NCBI GenBank assembly: GCA_020161935.1
Contig: JAIUNI010000012.1
Span: 62,001 to 126,000 of the forward strand
From: Chloroflexota bacterium
GTDB taxonomy: Bacteria; Chloroflexota; Anaerolineae; Aggregatilineales; Phototrophicaceae
Length of the DNA: 64,000 nucleotides
Direction of reading: 5' to 3'
Part shown: in pieces, positions 24,979-33,403 of the stretch
Numbering within the stretch: position 1 is the stretch's first letter
How the letters are laid out: each line of letters opens with the position of its first letter
Program-made: the position numbers and the translations under genes
The notes under the pieces: model-generated
What the model was told of the DNA's origin: nothing
Databases searched by the model: none
Seen by the model: only the letters and a program-made list of their open reading frames with translations

Positions 24979-26193
24979 TTAGGGCGCGGGTTTGGTCGCT
25001 GGCAAGCCCTCTTGGGTCACACGCGGCGGCAGAATGGCGGTCGGCGACGGCGTTTGGGTAATGGTGGGTGTCAATGTCAGCGTCGGCGTGTTGCTCGGCG
25101 TGAAGGTGATCGACGGCGTATAGGTAATCGTCGGCGACGGCAAGGGTGTCGGCGTTTCCGTAAAGGTTGGCGTGATGGTCGGTGTATCGGTCGGTGTCGG
25201 GCTGGGGCCGGGGGTAATGGTCGGCGTTAGTGCTGCGACAGTCGCGCCCACGTCGATGGCCGAGGTTGGTGGGGCGGTTGCTGTAAATTCGGATGTGGGT
25301 TCGAAACCGGGGCCGGAACTGACCTCGACATTGGTCAGCGTGAAAATAATATCGACCTGCTGCCCGCGCCCGCCAAACAACGACTGCTGGTTCCCGTTAT
25401 AAACCACATCGAGCGCGGCGGCGTTTGAGGCGGTTACGGTGACGCTGTCTCGTGCAATGAAATCCGGCAGTTGGTCACCCGGACGCGCCAAGCCTGTAAA
25501 CTGCGACTGTTCATCGGCGGTGACTTGCAGCCATGTGCGCTGGGTGAGCTTAATGGTCACCACGACTCCGGTCCCAGTATAAGCCGGTTGCAGGTTAATG
25601 ACCTGTGTGGGCTGCGGCGGGACTGTTTGGCTGGGAATAAGCGTAAAGGTCGGCGAGGGGGGTAGTTGATCCAGAATGTTGTCGTCAATGGTGTCCTGCG
25701 CCGGACGTGCTTGACCGATGAGTTGGAATACGACGAAACCGATCACCGCCAGCGACGCACCGGCGACCAGCAGCATCGCCAGTGAGTTCAGGAGATTGCT
25801 GCGGCGGGCAGGGCGATCCAGCATGGTCGGGACGACGGCAGGCAGCGAGGGATTGGTGTCGGTAATCTTGCGCGGCGCTTTGGGAACTTTAGCGGCTTGT
25901 TCGCCTTCTTTGGCACGGCGGGTACTGCGTTTGCGGCGTGGGTTGGTGGCTTCTTCTAATGCCGACTCGTAGTAGTTGACTACGCGGTCATCATCGAGGC
26001 CGAGGAAACGGGCATAGTTGCGGACGAAGCCGCGCGTTTGCACATTGGTCGCGTCGGTAAACGTGAACTGACCCAACTCGAACGATTCGAGGATGCGCCG
26101 TCGAATTTTGAGAACCTGTTCGGCTTCTTCGAGGGTGATTTCTTTGGCTTCGCGGCTTTCGCGTAGGTAGCGGCCTAGCGCTTGTGCATCCAT
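24979..26193 (-). CDS. RodZ-like cytoskeletal membrane protein
   Basis: 404 residues with GGAGG upstream of the ATG. Domain order is that of RodZ: an N-terminal helix-turn-helix (HTH_25, about 4-70) that in RodZ binds MreB, a basic linker, one membrane helix (about 135-160) and an outside DUF4115-like beta domain (about 195-290; VTIKLTQRTWLQVTAD). Unlike E. coli RodZ it ends in an 85-residue Thr/Pro repeat tail (about 315-400; PTPTxTPTxT) that probably crosses the cell wall or is glycosylated. No mreB is in view. A role in cell shape is family knowledge. Confidence 0.85.
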   Translation of the reverse strand: MDAQALGRYLRESREAKEITLEEAEQVLKIRRRILESFELGQFTFTDATNVQTRGFVRNYARFLGLDDDRVVNYYESALEEATNPRRKRSTRRAKEGEQAAKVPKAPRKITDTNPSLPAVVPTMLDRPARRSNLLNSLAMLLVAGASLAVIGFVVFQLIGQARPAQDTIDDNILDQLPPSPTFTLIPSQTVPPQPTQVINLQPAYTGTGVVVTIKLTQRTWLQVTADEQSQFTGLARPGDQLPDFIARDSVTVTASNAAALDVVYNGNQQSLFGGRGQQVDIIFTLTNVEVSSGPGFEPTSEFTATAPPTSAIDVGATVAALTPTITPGPSPTPTDTPTITPTFTETPTPLPSPTITYTPSITFTPSNTPTLTLTPTITQTPSPTAILPPRVTQEGLPATKPAP

Positions 26194-26269
26194 CCGGTAG
26201 TTCGCCTCCTCAAGACCTGTAATTGAGGTTGATGGCTAAGGTGTTTACAGGAAGGTGAGGACTCGTGCT

Positions 26270-26310
26270 GAAAAATAAAGCGCCCCGAATACGGAAAGAC
26301 CGCCGGGGCG
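26270..26310 (-). terminator. Rho-independent terminator of rplI
   Basis: CGCCCC (26281-26286) pairs GGGGCG (26305-26310), with further pairing inside the loop. On the minus strand the stem is followed by CTTTATTTTT. It lies 27 bases past the rplI stop and upstream of the RodZ-like gene. Confidence 0.8.
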
Positions 26311-26336
26311 AACGATACCATGCAAATAAACGGCGC

Positions 26337-26915
26337 TTATTCGTTACTGGTTTCCGCAGCGGGTTCTGCATCAGCAGGGGCTTCGGCTTCAACTTCAGCA
26401 GCGTTATCGGTCGAGCCAAGTTCGACCACGGGCGGCGCAGCCGTGTTACCCGCGAGGTAGTCTGCCAATTCGTCTTCGCGCACCACAACGACTTTGAGCG
26501 TGGGTGACATTTCGCTACCGAGGCGAACAGGCACATGGAATGTGCCAATTTCGCGCAGCGCCTGCTGGCTGATGCGGCGGCGATTAATGTCGATGCCGGT
26601 CTTGGCGTTCAGGGCTTCGGCGAGATCGGTGGTCGTGACCGAACCGAACAACTTGCCGGTGTTGGCAGCGCGGCGGCCAAACACCAGTTCCACGCCGTCA
26701 ATCTGGCGGGCGAGGTCATTCAGGCGGCTTTCGAGTTCAGCTTTACGGGCGGCGGCGGTGGCACGCAGACCTTCGGCCTTCTTCAGTTCGCCAGCAGTCG
26801 CGCGAACCGCCAGCTTCTTGGGAATGAGGTAGTTGCGACCGTAACCATCGGCAACATCGACTACTTCACCCGCCACACCTTGCTTATATACATCTGAGAG
26901 CAGTAGCAATTTCAT
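26337..26915 (-). CDS. rplI: 50S ribosomal protein L9
   Basis: 192 residues. The N-terminal domain MKLLLLSDVYKQGVAGEVVD, with GYGRNYLIPKKLAV, is a textbook L9 signature; the connecting helix and the C-terminal domain (ETTDLAEALNAKTGIDINRR region) follow. L9 binds 23S rRNA at the L1 stalk base. The protein is about 40 residues longer than usual because of an acidic, Ala-rich tail (TDNAAEVEAEAPADAEPAAE). It is not next to rpsF/rpsR as in many bacteria, and has its own terminator. Confidence 0.96.
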   Translation of the reverse strand: MKLLLLSDVYKQGVAGEVVDVADGYGRNYLIPKKLAVRATAGELKKAEGLRATAAARKAELESRLNDLARQIDGVELVFGRRAANTGKLFGSVTTTDLAEALNAKTGIDINRRRISQQALREIGTFHVPVRLGSEMSPTLKVVVVREDELADYLAGNTAAPPVVELGSTDNAAEVEAEAPADAEPAAETSNE

Positions 26916-27048
26916 CAGGAACGTCCTTCGTCAAATCAGGTACACCTCTAGCAAGGCGTGTTTTGACCGTCTTATCTATACATTTAGAAAGAGCCATTAT
27001 AAATGGCAGGGCTTTTGCTGCCAAGTGTGAAAGTCTCGCGAGGTTTCC

Positions 27049-27456
27049 TTAAGCGACGTAATCGGTGTAGTCGAAGGCGCTGGTTTTGCCGGGGGTGATG
27101 CGGAATACGACTTCTTCGCGCTCAATCGTGGGGTCATGCCCTTCGTATTTGCGGACGATCCGCGCTTGTACAGCCTTCGCGTCCATTTCCAGCGCTTCGG
27201 TGGCGAGGCCGCGTACGGCGACATACCGCGCCATGCTGCCCTCGTGGAGGATGGCAAAGGCGACCTGAGGCCGTTCGCGCATATTACGGGCTTTCAAGCT
27301 GTCGGGATGGGTGGTGATGAGGTAGTTGTCACCTTCCACGGTAAACCAGATGGGGGTGACAACCGGTGAGCCGTCACTCATTAAGGTGGTGAGCATCATG
27401 AAACTGCGGCGGTCGTCGGTCAGCAGATCGGTATAGTCGGCAGGCACCTGGATCAT
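27049..27456 (-). CDS. PPOX-class flavin/F420-binding oxidoreductase
   Basis: 135 residues, the normal size of the split-barrel pyridoxamine-phosphate-oxidase-like family that uses FMN or F420. Signals are the opening RRSFMMLTTLMSDGSPVVTPIWFTVEGDNYLITT, then KARNMRERPQVAFAI and VRGLATE. Cofactor and substrate cannot be told. Its start overlaps the stop of the lycopene cyclase gene by 4 bases, so it is the last gene of the carotenoid operon; a redox step on a carotenoid is possible but unproven. Confidence 0.82.
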   Translation of the reverse strand: MIQVPADYTDLLTDDRRSFMMLTTLMSDGSPVVTPIWFTVEGDNYLITTHPDSLKARNMRERPQVAFAILHEGSMARYVAVRGLATEALEMDAKAVQARIVRKYEGHDPTIEREEVVFRITPGKTSAFDYTDYVA

Positions 27457-28265
27457 AGTTGGCGAATGGTCTTTCTACGCGATTTGAAGGATTGCACGAA
27501 ACCGTTCAGCCGCGCCTGACTAACGGTTGAGCATATCAGAGTGATGCCCACGGCAACCAACAAATTCGTCATGAAAAAGAAGATAAATTCCTCGATGGGA
27601 AGTGTACCGAATACGAAGATATTCAGCGACTGTTCGGGGTTAATCGTCCATGTGCCGGAACTGATGGCAAGTTTATCCGCCACGCCGAGGTAGATGGTCA
27701 TGGGTACGACAGCCAACACGATGTAGCGCCAACTCCGCACCAGAATATCCGCGCCAAAGCCCACTTGGAGCATGAGTGGCGGCAGCGCCCACGTCATGAG
27801 CAGGGCGAGGTAGCGCCCCGGTTCCCAACGCACGATGAGCATGACCACGAAAACCAGCCAGAGCAACCCAACCGCGCTTGTGAGCCACAGGCGCAGGTTG
27901 GCTGGTGATTGTGCTGAGGGCGTATCCCACCGGGGAAAGCGGCGGACGAGCAGCAGCAGCCAGCAGGCGGTCAACACGGTTTGAAGGACAAAGAAGGTGT
28001 ATTCCTCGATGGGGACGTAGCCGATGATAAAGCCGGTTACGAGGCCGGGGTTATACCACCAGACGCGGGTGGCGACGAGGTAGTTATCCCACGGGGTCGT
28101 GTAGATGACGGCGATGACGGCTTGGGCGGCGATGGTGAGCCATACCGGTCTCGCACGCCAGAGCGCGGGCAGCAGCGTACCGCGGCGGGCATCATAGGCT
28201 TGAACGAGCCACAACAGCGCAACCGGCAGACAAAGAAAAACGGCTAAGAAACCAAAGTATGTCAT
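27453..28265 (-). CDS. Fused lycopene cyclase (CrtYc-CrtYd type)
   Basis: 270 residues with about seven membrane helices. It has two tandem copies of the small lycopene-cyclase domain: the motif YVPIEEYTFF (about 90-99) in the first half and LPIEEFIFFF (about 214-223) in the second. In actinobacteria these halves are separate proteins (CrtYc, CrtYd); here they are fused, as in some archaea, Bacteroidetes and fungi. The enzyme closes beta-ionone rings on lycopene without redox change. It follows crtB by 22 bases and overlaps the PPOX gene. Confidence 0.9.
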   Translation of the reverse strand: MTYFGFLAVFLCLPVALLWLVQAYDARRGTLLPALWRARPVWLTIAAQAVIAVIYTTPWDNYLVATRVWWYNPGLVTGFIIGYVPIEEYTFFVLQTVLTACWLLLLVRRFPRWDTPSAQSPANLRLWLTSAVGLLWLVFVVMLIVRWEPGRYLALLMTWALPPLMLQVGFGADILVRSWRYIVLAVVPMTIYLGVADKLAISSGTWTINPEQSLNIFVFGTLPIEEFIFFFMTNLLVAVGITLICSTVSQARLNGFVQSFKSRRKTIRQL

Positions 28266-28287
28266 CGCGAATGAAGCCTTTTATCTT

Positions 28288-29238
28288 TTAAACCTGACGT
28301 GACTGCCACCAGATGGACGGTAGACGGCGGAGTTTACCCGCGCTGCTAACATGCGCCCGACAGCGGAAAATGTCGCCCTGCCGCGCTTCGATGTCATCGA
28401 GGATAGCGCGATATAAACCAGCAGCGGCGGCGATGGCGAAACGACCGTCCGCATTCAACATGCGGATGCCGAATTGAGCTTCGTCATACAACTGGCGGTT
28501 ACGGTTGATCTGGAAGGCCATAAAGCGCTGCCAGCGGTCGTCGGTGACTTCGGCGGCGATGTCGGCTTCGGTCAGGCCAAAGTGCGCGAGTTCATCTTGC
28601 GGCAGATACAAACGGCCTGCGCGCCAGTCTTCGCCCACGTCACGGAGGATATTTGTTAACTGCAAAGCCACACCGAGCTTAACCGCATACGGCACCGCTG
28701 CTTCGCTGTGGAAGCCGATGATGTGCATCGCCATCAGGCCAACGGTCGAGGCTACGCCATACGAGTACTCGGCGAGGTCGGCAAAGGTGGCGTAACGTTT
28801 CTGGTTAATATCACGCCCGACACCGGTTATGAGCTGCTCGGCATATCCGGCGGGGATTTTGTAGCGGGCGCGGGTATCCGCCCACGCCAGCGCGACCAGA
28901 TCGCTGCTATCGGGGTGGTGACTGCTGACCTTAAGCTGCCATGCTTCCAAGAGGTTGAGGACATCGCTGCCGTCGCTGCGGTCAACAAGGTCGTCGGTCA
29001 CGCGGCAGAAGGCATACAGCGCCCGCGCCGCACGCCGTTTATCGGAGGGCAGCAGGGCAGAGGCAAGGTAGAAGGTTTTGCTGTGGTGGCGTGTGATTTC
29101 GACACAGTGTTTATAGGCTAAAGTGAGTAACGCGCTGTCGGCCTTGACGTGATGCGGCAGTTTGAGGGATTGCAGCGGTTCCCGCGCCCACGCCAACAAT
29201 TGATGTTCCCAACTTTCGACAGGGATTTCTAATCGCAT
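28288..29238 (-). CDS. crtB: Phytoene synthase
   Basis: 316 residues. It joins two geranylgeranyl diphosphates to phytoene at the membrane surface. The two Asp-rich motifs are ALYAFCRVTDDLVD (about 91-104) and LTNILRDVGEDWRAGRLYLP (about 193-212). The start codon follows the crtI stop codon with no gap and has AAGGGG inside the end of crtI, which indicates translational coupling. No squalene-synthase-type C-terminal helix is present, which supports the phytoene assignment. Confidence 0.95.
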   Translation of the reverse strand: MRLEIPVESWEHQLLAWAREPLQSLKLPHHVKADSALLTLAYKHCVEITRHHSKTFYLASALLPSDKRRAARALYAFCRVTDDLVDRSDGSDVLNLLEAWQLKVSSHHPDSSDLVALAWADTRARYKIPAGYAEQLITGVGRDINQKRYATFADLAEYSYGVASTVGLMAMHIIGFHSEAAVPYAVKLGVALQLTNILRDVGEDWRAGRLYLPQDELAHFGLTEADIAAEVTDDRWQRFMAFQINRNRQLYDEAQFGIRMLNADGRFAIAAAAGLYRAILDDIEARQGDIFRCRAHVSSAGKLRRLPSIWWQSRQV

Positions 29239-30756
29239 TTAGTACGCCCCTTGCATGATGGCTTCAGGTTGATGGGCTTGAACCGCATCACCGATGAGGT
29301 TTTCGCAGATGATTGATGAGGACAGCACACCCGGCAGCCCCGCGCCCGGATGCGTCCCTGCACCGACGAAGTAGAGATTGTCGAAGTCTTCTGACTGATT
29401 ATGCGGCCTAAACCACGCGGATTGGGTGAGAATTGGCTGGATCGAGAAGGCTGCGCCCATGTGGCTGTTCAGGGTGTTCTGGAAGTGCAGCGGGTCGATG
29501 GTGTGTTCGGCGATGATGTTGGCCTGCAAATCCGGCAGATAGTTATCTTCCAAGAATTGCATAATGGCATCGCGGTAGGGTTTGGCGGCTTTCGTCCAGT
29601 CGATACCTGAACCCAAGTGCGGCACAGGCGAGAGGACATAGAAGTTTTCGCAGCCCTCCGGCGCGATGCCGGGGTCGGTCAGCGAGGGCATGTGGAGGTA
29701 CAGGGAAAAGTCCTGCGACAGGTGCTGCTTGTTGAAGATGTCGTTGAGGAGTTCTTTATAGCGCGCGCCGAGGATGATGTTGTGGTGCGCCAAGCCTTGA
29801 TCGCGATATTGGCGCTTGGTGCCAAAATAGATGACGAACAGCGACATGCTGTACTTCATGCTGTCGACTTTGCGGTCGGTGTATTTGCGGCGGTATTGGG
29901 AAGGGATAAGGTGCTTATAAGTGAAGGCGACATCGGCGTTGGAGACAATGCGGTCAGCCTTGAGCGTTTCACCATTCGCCATGCGAACGCCAGTCACCTG
30001 CCGACCGTTCACTAAAATTTCGCTGACTTCAGCGTTTAAGCGGATTTTGCCACCAAGTTCGGCGAACAATTTACCCATCGCTTGCACAATCGCGCCCGTG
30101 CCGCCGACGGCATAGTGAATACCCCATTCGCGTTCGAGATAGTGAATCATGGCATAGATGGAAGGGGCATCGAAGGGGTTGCCGCCGATGAGCAGGGGGT
30201 GGAAGGAAAACACACGGCGCAGGAAATCGTTCTTCACATACTGCGAGACGTAGCGATAGACGCTCAAGTAGGACTGCATCTTGATGAGGTCAGGCGCAAC
30301 TTTGAGCATGTCGGTAAAGTGCAAGAAGGGCTTATCCGCCAGTTCGACAAAGCCTTTTTGGAAGATGGCTTTGGTGGTTTTCATGAAATCCTGATAGCCC
30401 TGACGGTCGCTTGGTTCCCACTTCTCGATCTGGCTGAGGATGTAGTCCTCGTCGCCGTTGTAGTTGAAGGCGCGTTTCTGGTCGTCAAAGATGCGGTAGT
30501 AGGGGTCGCAGGGAACCATCTGGAAATAATCTTCGCGGCGTTTGCCAGCGGCTTTCCAAATGTCATCGAACATGAAAGGGGCGGTGATAACGGTCGGGCC
30601 GCCGTCAAACTTGAAGCCGTTTATGTCGTAAACGTAGGCGCGCCCTCCCAGTTTGTCGCGCTTTTCCAAGATTTCGACTTCATGCCCACGAGCCGCGAGG
30701 CGAACTGCCGCACCTAAGCCACCGAATCCGCTGCCAATGACAATAATCTTCGACAT
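29239..30756 (-). CDS. crtI: Phytoene desaturase
   Basis: 505 residues, the normal CrtI length. The N-terminal FAD motif is IIVIGSGFGGLGAAVRLAARG, followed by the LGGRAYVYDINGFKFDGGPT substrate-side signature; the C-terminal FVGAGTHPGAGLPGVLSSS is the bacterial-type phytoene dehydrogenase signature. It introduces the double bonds that turn phytoene into lycopene. It leads the operon crtI-crtB-lycopene cyclase-PPOX. AAGGA is well placed, but it lies in a hairpin (30757-30782) that could mask it. Confidence 0.95.
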   Translation of the reverse strand: MSKIIVIGSGFGGLGAAVRLAARGHEVEILEKRDKLGGRAYVYDINGFKFDGGPTVITAPFMFDDIWKAAGKRREDYFQMVPCDPYYRIFDDQKRAFNYNGDEDYILSQIEKWEPSDRQGYQDFMKTTKAIFQKGFVELADKPFLHFTDMLKVAPDLIKMQSYLSVYRYVSQYVKNDFLRRVFSFHPLLIGGNPFDAPSIYAMIHYLEREWGIHYAVGGTGAIVQAMGKLFAELGGKIRLNAEVSEILVNGRQVTGVRMANGETLKADRIVSNADVAFTYKHLIPSQYRRKYTDRKVDSMKYSMSLFVIYFGTKRQYRDQGLAHHNIILGARYKELLNDIFNKQHLSQDFSLYLHMPSLTDPGIAPEGCENFYVLSPVPHLGSGIDWTKAAKPYRDAIMQFLEDNYLPDLQANIIAEHTIDPLHFQNTLNSHMGAAFSIQPILTQSAWFRPHNQSEDFDNLYFVGAGTHPGAGLPGVLSSSIICENLIGDAVQAHQPEAIMQGAY

Positions 30757-30782
30757 AAATCGTTCCTTACGAACGGCGATTT
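30757..30782 (-). promoter_or_regulatory. Hairpin covering the crtI ribosome-binding site
   Basis: Directly before the crtI start codon, AAATCG and CGATTT form the outer arms and CGTTC and GAACG an inner alternative stem. The AAGGA ribosome site is inside the structure on the mRNA strand. A translational control is possible; this is inference from base pairing. Confidence 0.4.
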
Positions 30783-30796
30783 AATTAGATATTGAA

Positions 30797-30916
30797 CAGT
30801 ATTTGTTTACTGAATGTTTAGCTATAATATATGCCTTGTATGAGTCATCAGCTAGCGTCATATTAACACTCATTAAGCGCTTGCCTTCTCATCCCTCAGT
30901 ATTTGTTACTATTAAC
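30797..30916. promoter_or_regulatory. Divergent crtI/P450 control region with a direct repeat
   Basis: CAGTATTTGTTTACT (30797-30811) and CAGTATTTGTTACT (30897-30910) are near-identical direct repeats 100 bases apart in the shared control region. A TATAAT box on the plus strand at 30823-30828 lies between them. The repeats may be operators of one regulator acting on both directions. No regulator gene is adjacent. Confidence 0.45.
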
Positions 30917-30958
30917 CGATCTCTTGTGTTCGTCAATCCGTCAAAAGACGCGAAGTAA

Positions 30959-32257
30959 ATGACTATAATGACCCTTTCCATTCCTTCTCCAACAGGTTTA
31001 CCCGGGCTGCTGGCACTAAGGCAGATGTGGCGAGAACGCAGCGTCCTCGGCGCATTGCGTGTATTTTACCGCGAGCTTGGCCCGATCTTCCGGCTGACGC
31101 TGCCCGGTTTTAATGCGGTGATGCTGGTCGGGCCAGAGGCGGCGCGGTTCGTACTGGTGAGCGGACGTGGTGATTTGCGGTGGCGGATGGAAGGCGATCC
31201 GGTCACGGCGCTGCTGCGGCACGGGGTACTGGTGGAGGATGGTGAGCGCCATGACACACTGCGGCGGTCGATGAATCCGGCATTGCACAAACAGATGCTG
31301 CAAACCTATGTCGAGTCGATGTGGCGCAGCACCGACCACGTGATGGCGGGGTGGAAAGCGGGTACACCGGTGGACATGCTGGTGGAGATGCGGCGGGTGG
31401 CGCTTTTGATCCTGCTGGATACGCTGTTCAAGGTCGATTTCTCGCCGGATATGGATCGGTTGTGGCAAGCGATCCTCAAAACATTGAATTACATTTCCCC
31501 CGGTGTGTGGATGTTTTCCAAGCGGCTGCCACGCCCCGGTTACACGGATGCGCTGCGGCAGATGGATGCGTATTTGTACGCGCTCATTCAACGGCGGCGG
31601 GCGAATTTAGGTGAGGCGACCGACTTACTCGGTATGCTTATCAGCGATCCCAATATGGATGACCATCTCATTCGCGACCAACTGCTGACCATGCTCATCG
31701 CCGGACACGACACCAGTACGGCGCTGCTAAGTTGGACGTTATATCTGTTGGGGCAGCACCCAGACGTGATGGCAAAGGCACGCGAGGAAGTACAGGCCGT
31801 GATCGGTGACCAACCACCGCAGTTTGAGCAGATGCACAGCCTGCCGTTACTTGACCAGATTATTGATGAGTCGCTGCGGTTATACCCGCCCATTCACCTC
31901 GGTTCGCGGTTGGCGGCGCAGGATTTGAGCTTTAACGGTTATACTATTCCAACAGGGACGCGCGTGTTGTATTCCATTTATGTGACGCAGCGGATGCCCG
32001 AATATTGGGATGCGCCGGACGAATTCCGACCGGAACGTTTTGCCAGCGGCGCACCGAAACCGGTACCGTATACCTATCTGCCGTTCGGCGGCGGGCCACG
32101 CAACTGCATCGGCGCAGCCTACGCGCAGGTCGAGGCGAAGGTGATTCTGGCACGCATTCTGCAACAGCACCGCTTGACCCTGCTGCCACGCCGCGTCCAC
32201 GCGCATATGGGGGCGACGCTTGAACCACGACCGGGTGTATGGATGGGCGTGGACTGA
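30959..32257 (+). CDS. Cytochrome P450 (possible carotenoid hydroxylase)
   Basis: 432 residues, soluble type with no membrane anchor. The three P450 hallmarks are intact: I-helix AGHDTSTALLSW (about 238-249), K-helix ESLR in IIDESLRLYPP, and heme-ligand FGGGPRNCIGAAYAQVEAK (Cys about 383). It is divergent from the carotenoid operon across a 200-base shared promoter region. Thermus CYP175A1, a beta-carotene ring hydroxylase found beside crt genes, is the closest functional precedent I know, so ring hydroxylation of beta-carotene is a reasonable inference. No ferredoxin partner is nearby. No clear ribosome site; an in-frame ATG at 30968 is an alternative start. Confidence 0.88.
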   Translation: MTIMTLSIPSPTGLPGLLALRQMWRERSVLGALRVFYRELGPIFRLTLPGFNAVMLVGPEAARFVLVSGRGDLRWRMEGDPVTALLRHGVLVEDGERHDTLRRSMNPALHKQMLQTYVESMWRSTDHVMAGWKAGTPVDMLVEMRRVALLILLDTLFKVDFSPDMDRLWQAILKTLNYISPGVWMFSKRLPRPGYTDALRQMDAYLYALIQRRRANLGEATDLLGMLISDPNMDDHLIRDQLLTMLIAGHDTSTALLSWTLYLLGQHPDVMAKAREEVQAVIGDQPPQFEQMHSLPLLDQIIDESLRLYPPIHLGSRLAAQDLSFNGYTIPTGTRVLYSIYVTQRMPEYWDAPDEFRPERFASGAPKPVPYTYLPFGGGPRNCIGAAYAQVEAKVILARILQQHRLTLLPRRVHAHMGATLEPRPGVWMGVD

Positions 32258-32455
32258 GTATTGACCAAACTATCAGACGCTTTAATTGATTAAGAATTAA
32301 GAAATATTAATTTTTGTGAGTTATGTTAATTTAATTCGGGCGTATATCGCTTATGATGGAATCATCATGTTTTCAGTGCTTCACCTACGTTCATTCATCA
32401 ACGCACTACATGAACCCGGTAGTTAGGCAACTCACGATAGTCTCAATCGAGTCTG

Positions 32456-33385
32456 ATGGGCTTTATGATTACAAACAAATCCCGTTTCCTGAACCAACTT
32501 TTACAATCGCCATTACATCTGTCGGCATTAGCGACACTCATCAGTTTGGGATTAGCAACCTTTATCAACGTGTTATTCCTTTCGCCCGGCGCACTGCTAA
32601 TGACCTTACTTATCACGTTGACGATTGCCGCGCCGATGTCGTATTTGACCATCAAGTTCGTCATCGACATGCGAACCACGATTGAAAAACAGAAAATCCG
32701 GCTGGCGCTCGAAGAAAAACGCGCCGATATTCTGGCGAAATTCATGCAAGACGCGGCACACGAATTCAAAACGCCGCTTACGCTGATGTCGACCAATCTT
32801 TATCTGGGGGAGCGGGCTGCCGAACCGGAGAAGAAACAGACTTACCACCAGCAGGTGAATGAGCAGATTCAAATCCTGAATAACCTGCTCGATACAATCC
32901 TCATCCTGACACGGCTGGATAGCATTGACCGCGCGTGTTATGAACGAAAAACAACGAAGACCAAAGAACTCGTTTCAACCATCCGGTCGCTCATTCACAG
33001 TGACCGCATTCAGATTGACAGCAGGAGTTTGAACGGCGACGCTGAGGTGAGCGTGAACCTCGATGATCTTCACCTCGCGATCAAGCAGATGGTGGATAAC
33101 GCGCTGCGCTATTCCCCTGAAACGCACCCCGTAACCATTCAATTTGTGAATTCAGCATCATGGCTGGACATCAACATTCAAGATGGTGGCAGCGGGATGA
33201 GCTTAGAACATATGCAGCACATCTTTGACCGCTTTTACCGCGCGGATGAAAGCCATACGACACGGGGACTCGGCTTAGGGTTAGCGATTGCTAAACGTGT
33301 TATGGAACTCCATGATGGACACATCGAAGTTGAAAGTGAAATCGACAATGGCAGCTTGTTTACGGTTTCGCTGCCCATCCGCTAG
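32456..33385 (+). CDS. Sensor histidine kinase
   Basis: 309 residues. Two membrane helices (about 17-38 and 42-62) have almost no outside loop, so the kinase probably senses in or through the membrane. The dimerisation His lies in DAAHEFKTPLTLMS (His about 102). ATPase motifs follow: N-box MVDNALRYSP, G1 DGGSGM, and G2 TRGLGLGLAIAKRVM. No response-regulator gene is next to it, so it is an orphan. The start may be 32456 or the in-frame ATG at 32465. Confidence 0.88.
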   Translation: MGFMITNKSRFLNQLLQSPLHLSALATLISLGLATFINVLFLSPGALLMTLLITLTIAAPMSYLTIKFVIDMRTTIEKQKIRLALEEKRADILAKFMQDAAHEFKTPLTLMSTNLYLGERAAEPEKKQTYHQQVNEQIQILNNLLDTILILTRLDSIDRACYERKTTKTKELVSTIRSLIHSDRIQIDSRSLNGDAEVSVNLDDLHLAIKQMVDNALRYSPETHPVTIQFVNSASWLDINIQDGGSGMSLEHMQHIFDRFYRADESHTTRGLGLGLAIAKRVMELHDGHIEVESEIDNGSLFTVSLPIR

Positions 33386-33403
33386 CAATTTATCGCCAGA
33401 TCG

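Noticed and set aside
32353..32685. Plus-strand frame ahead of the histidine kinase
   Set aside because: It overlaps the kinase gene in another frame and has no ribosome site or family features.
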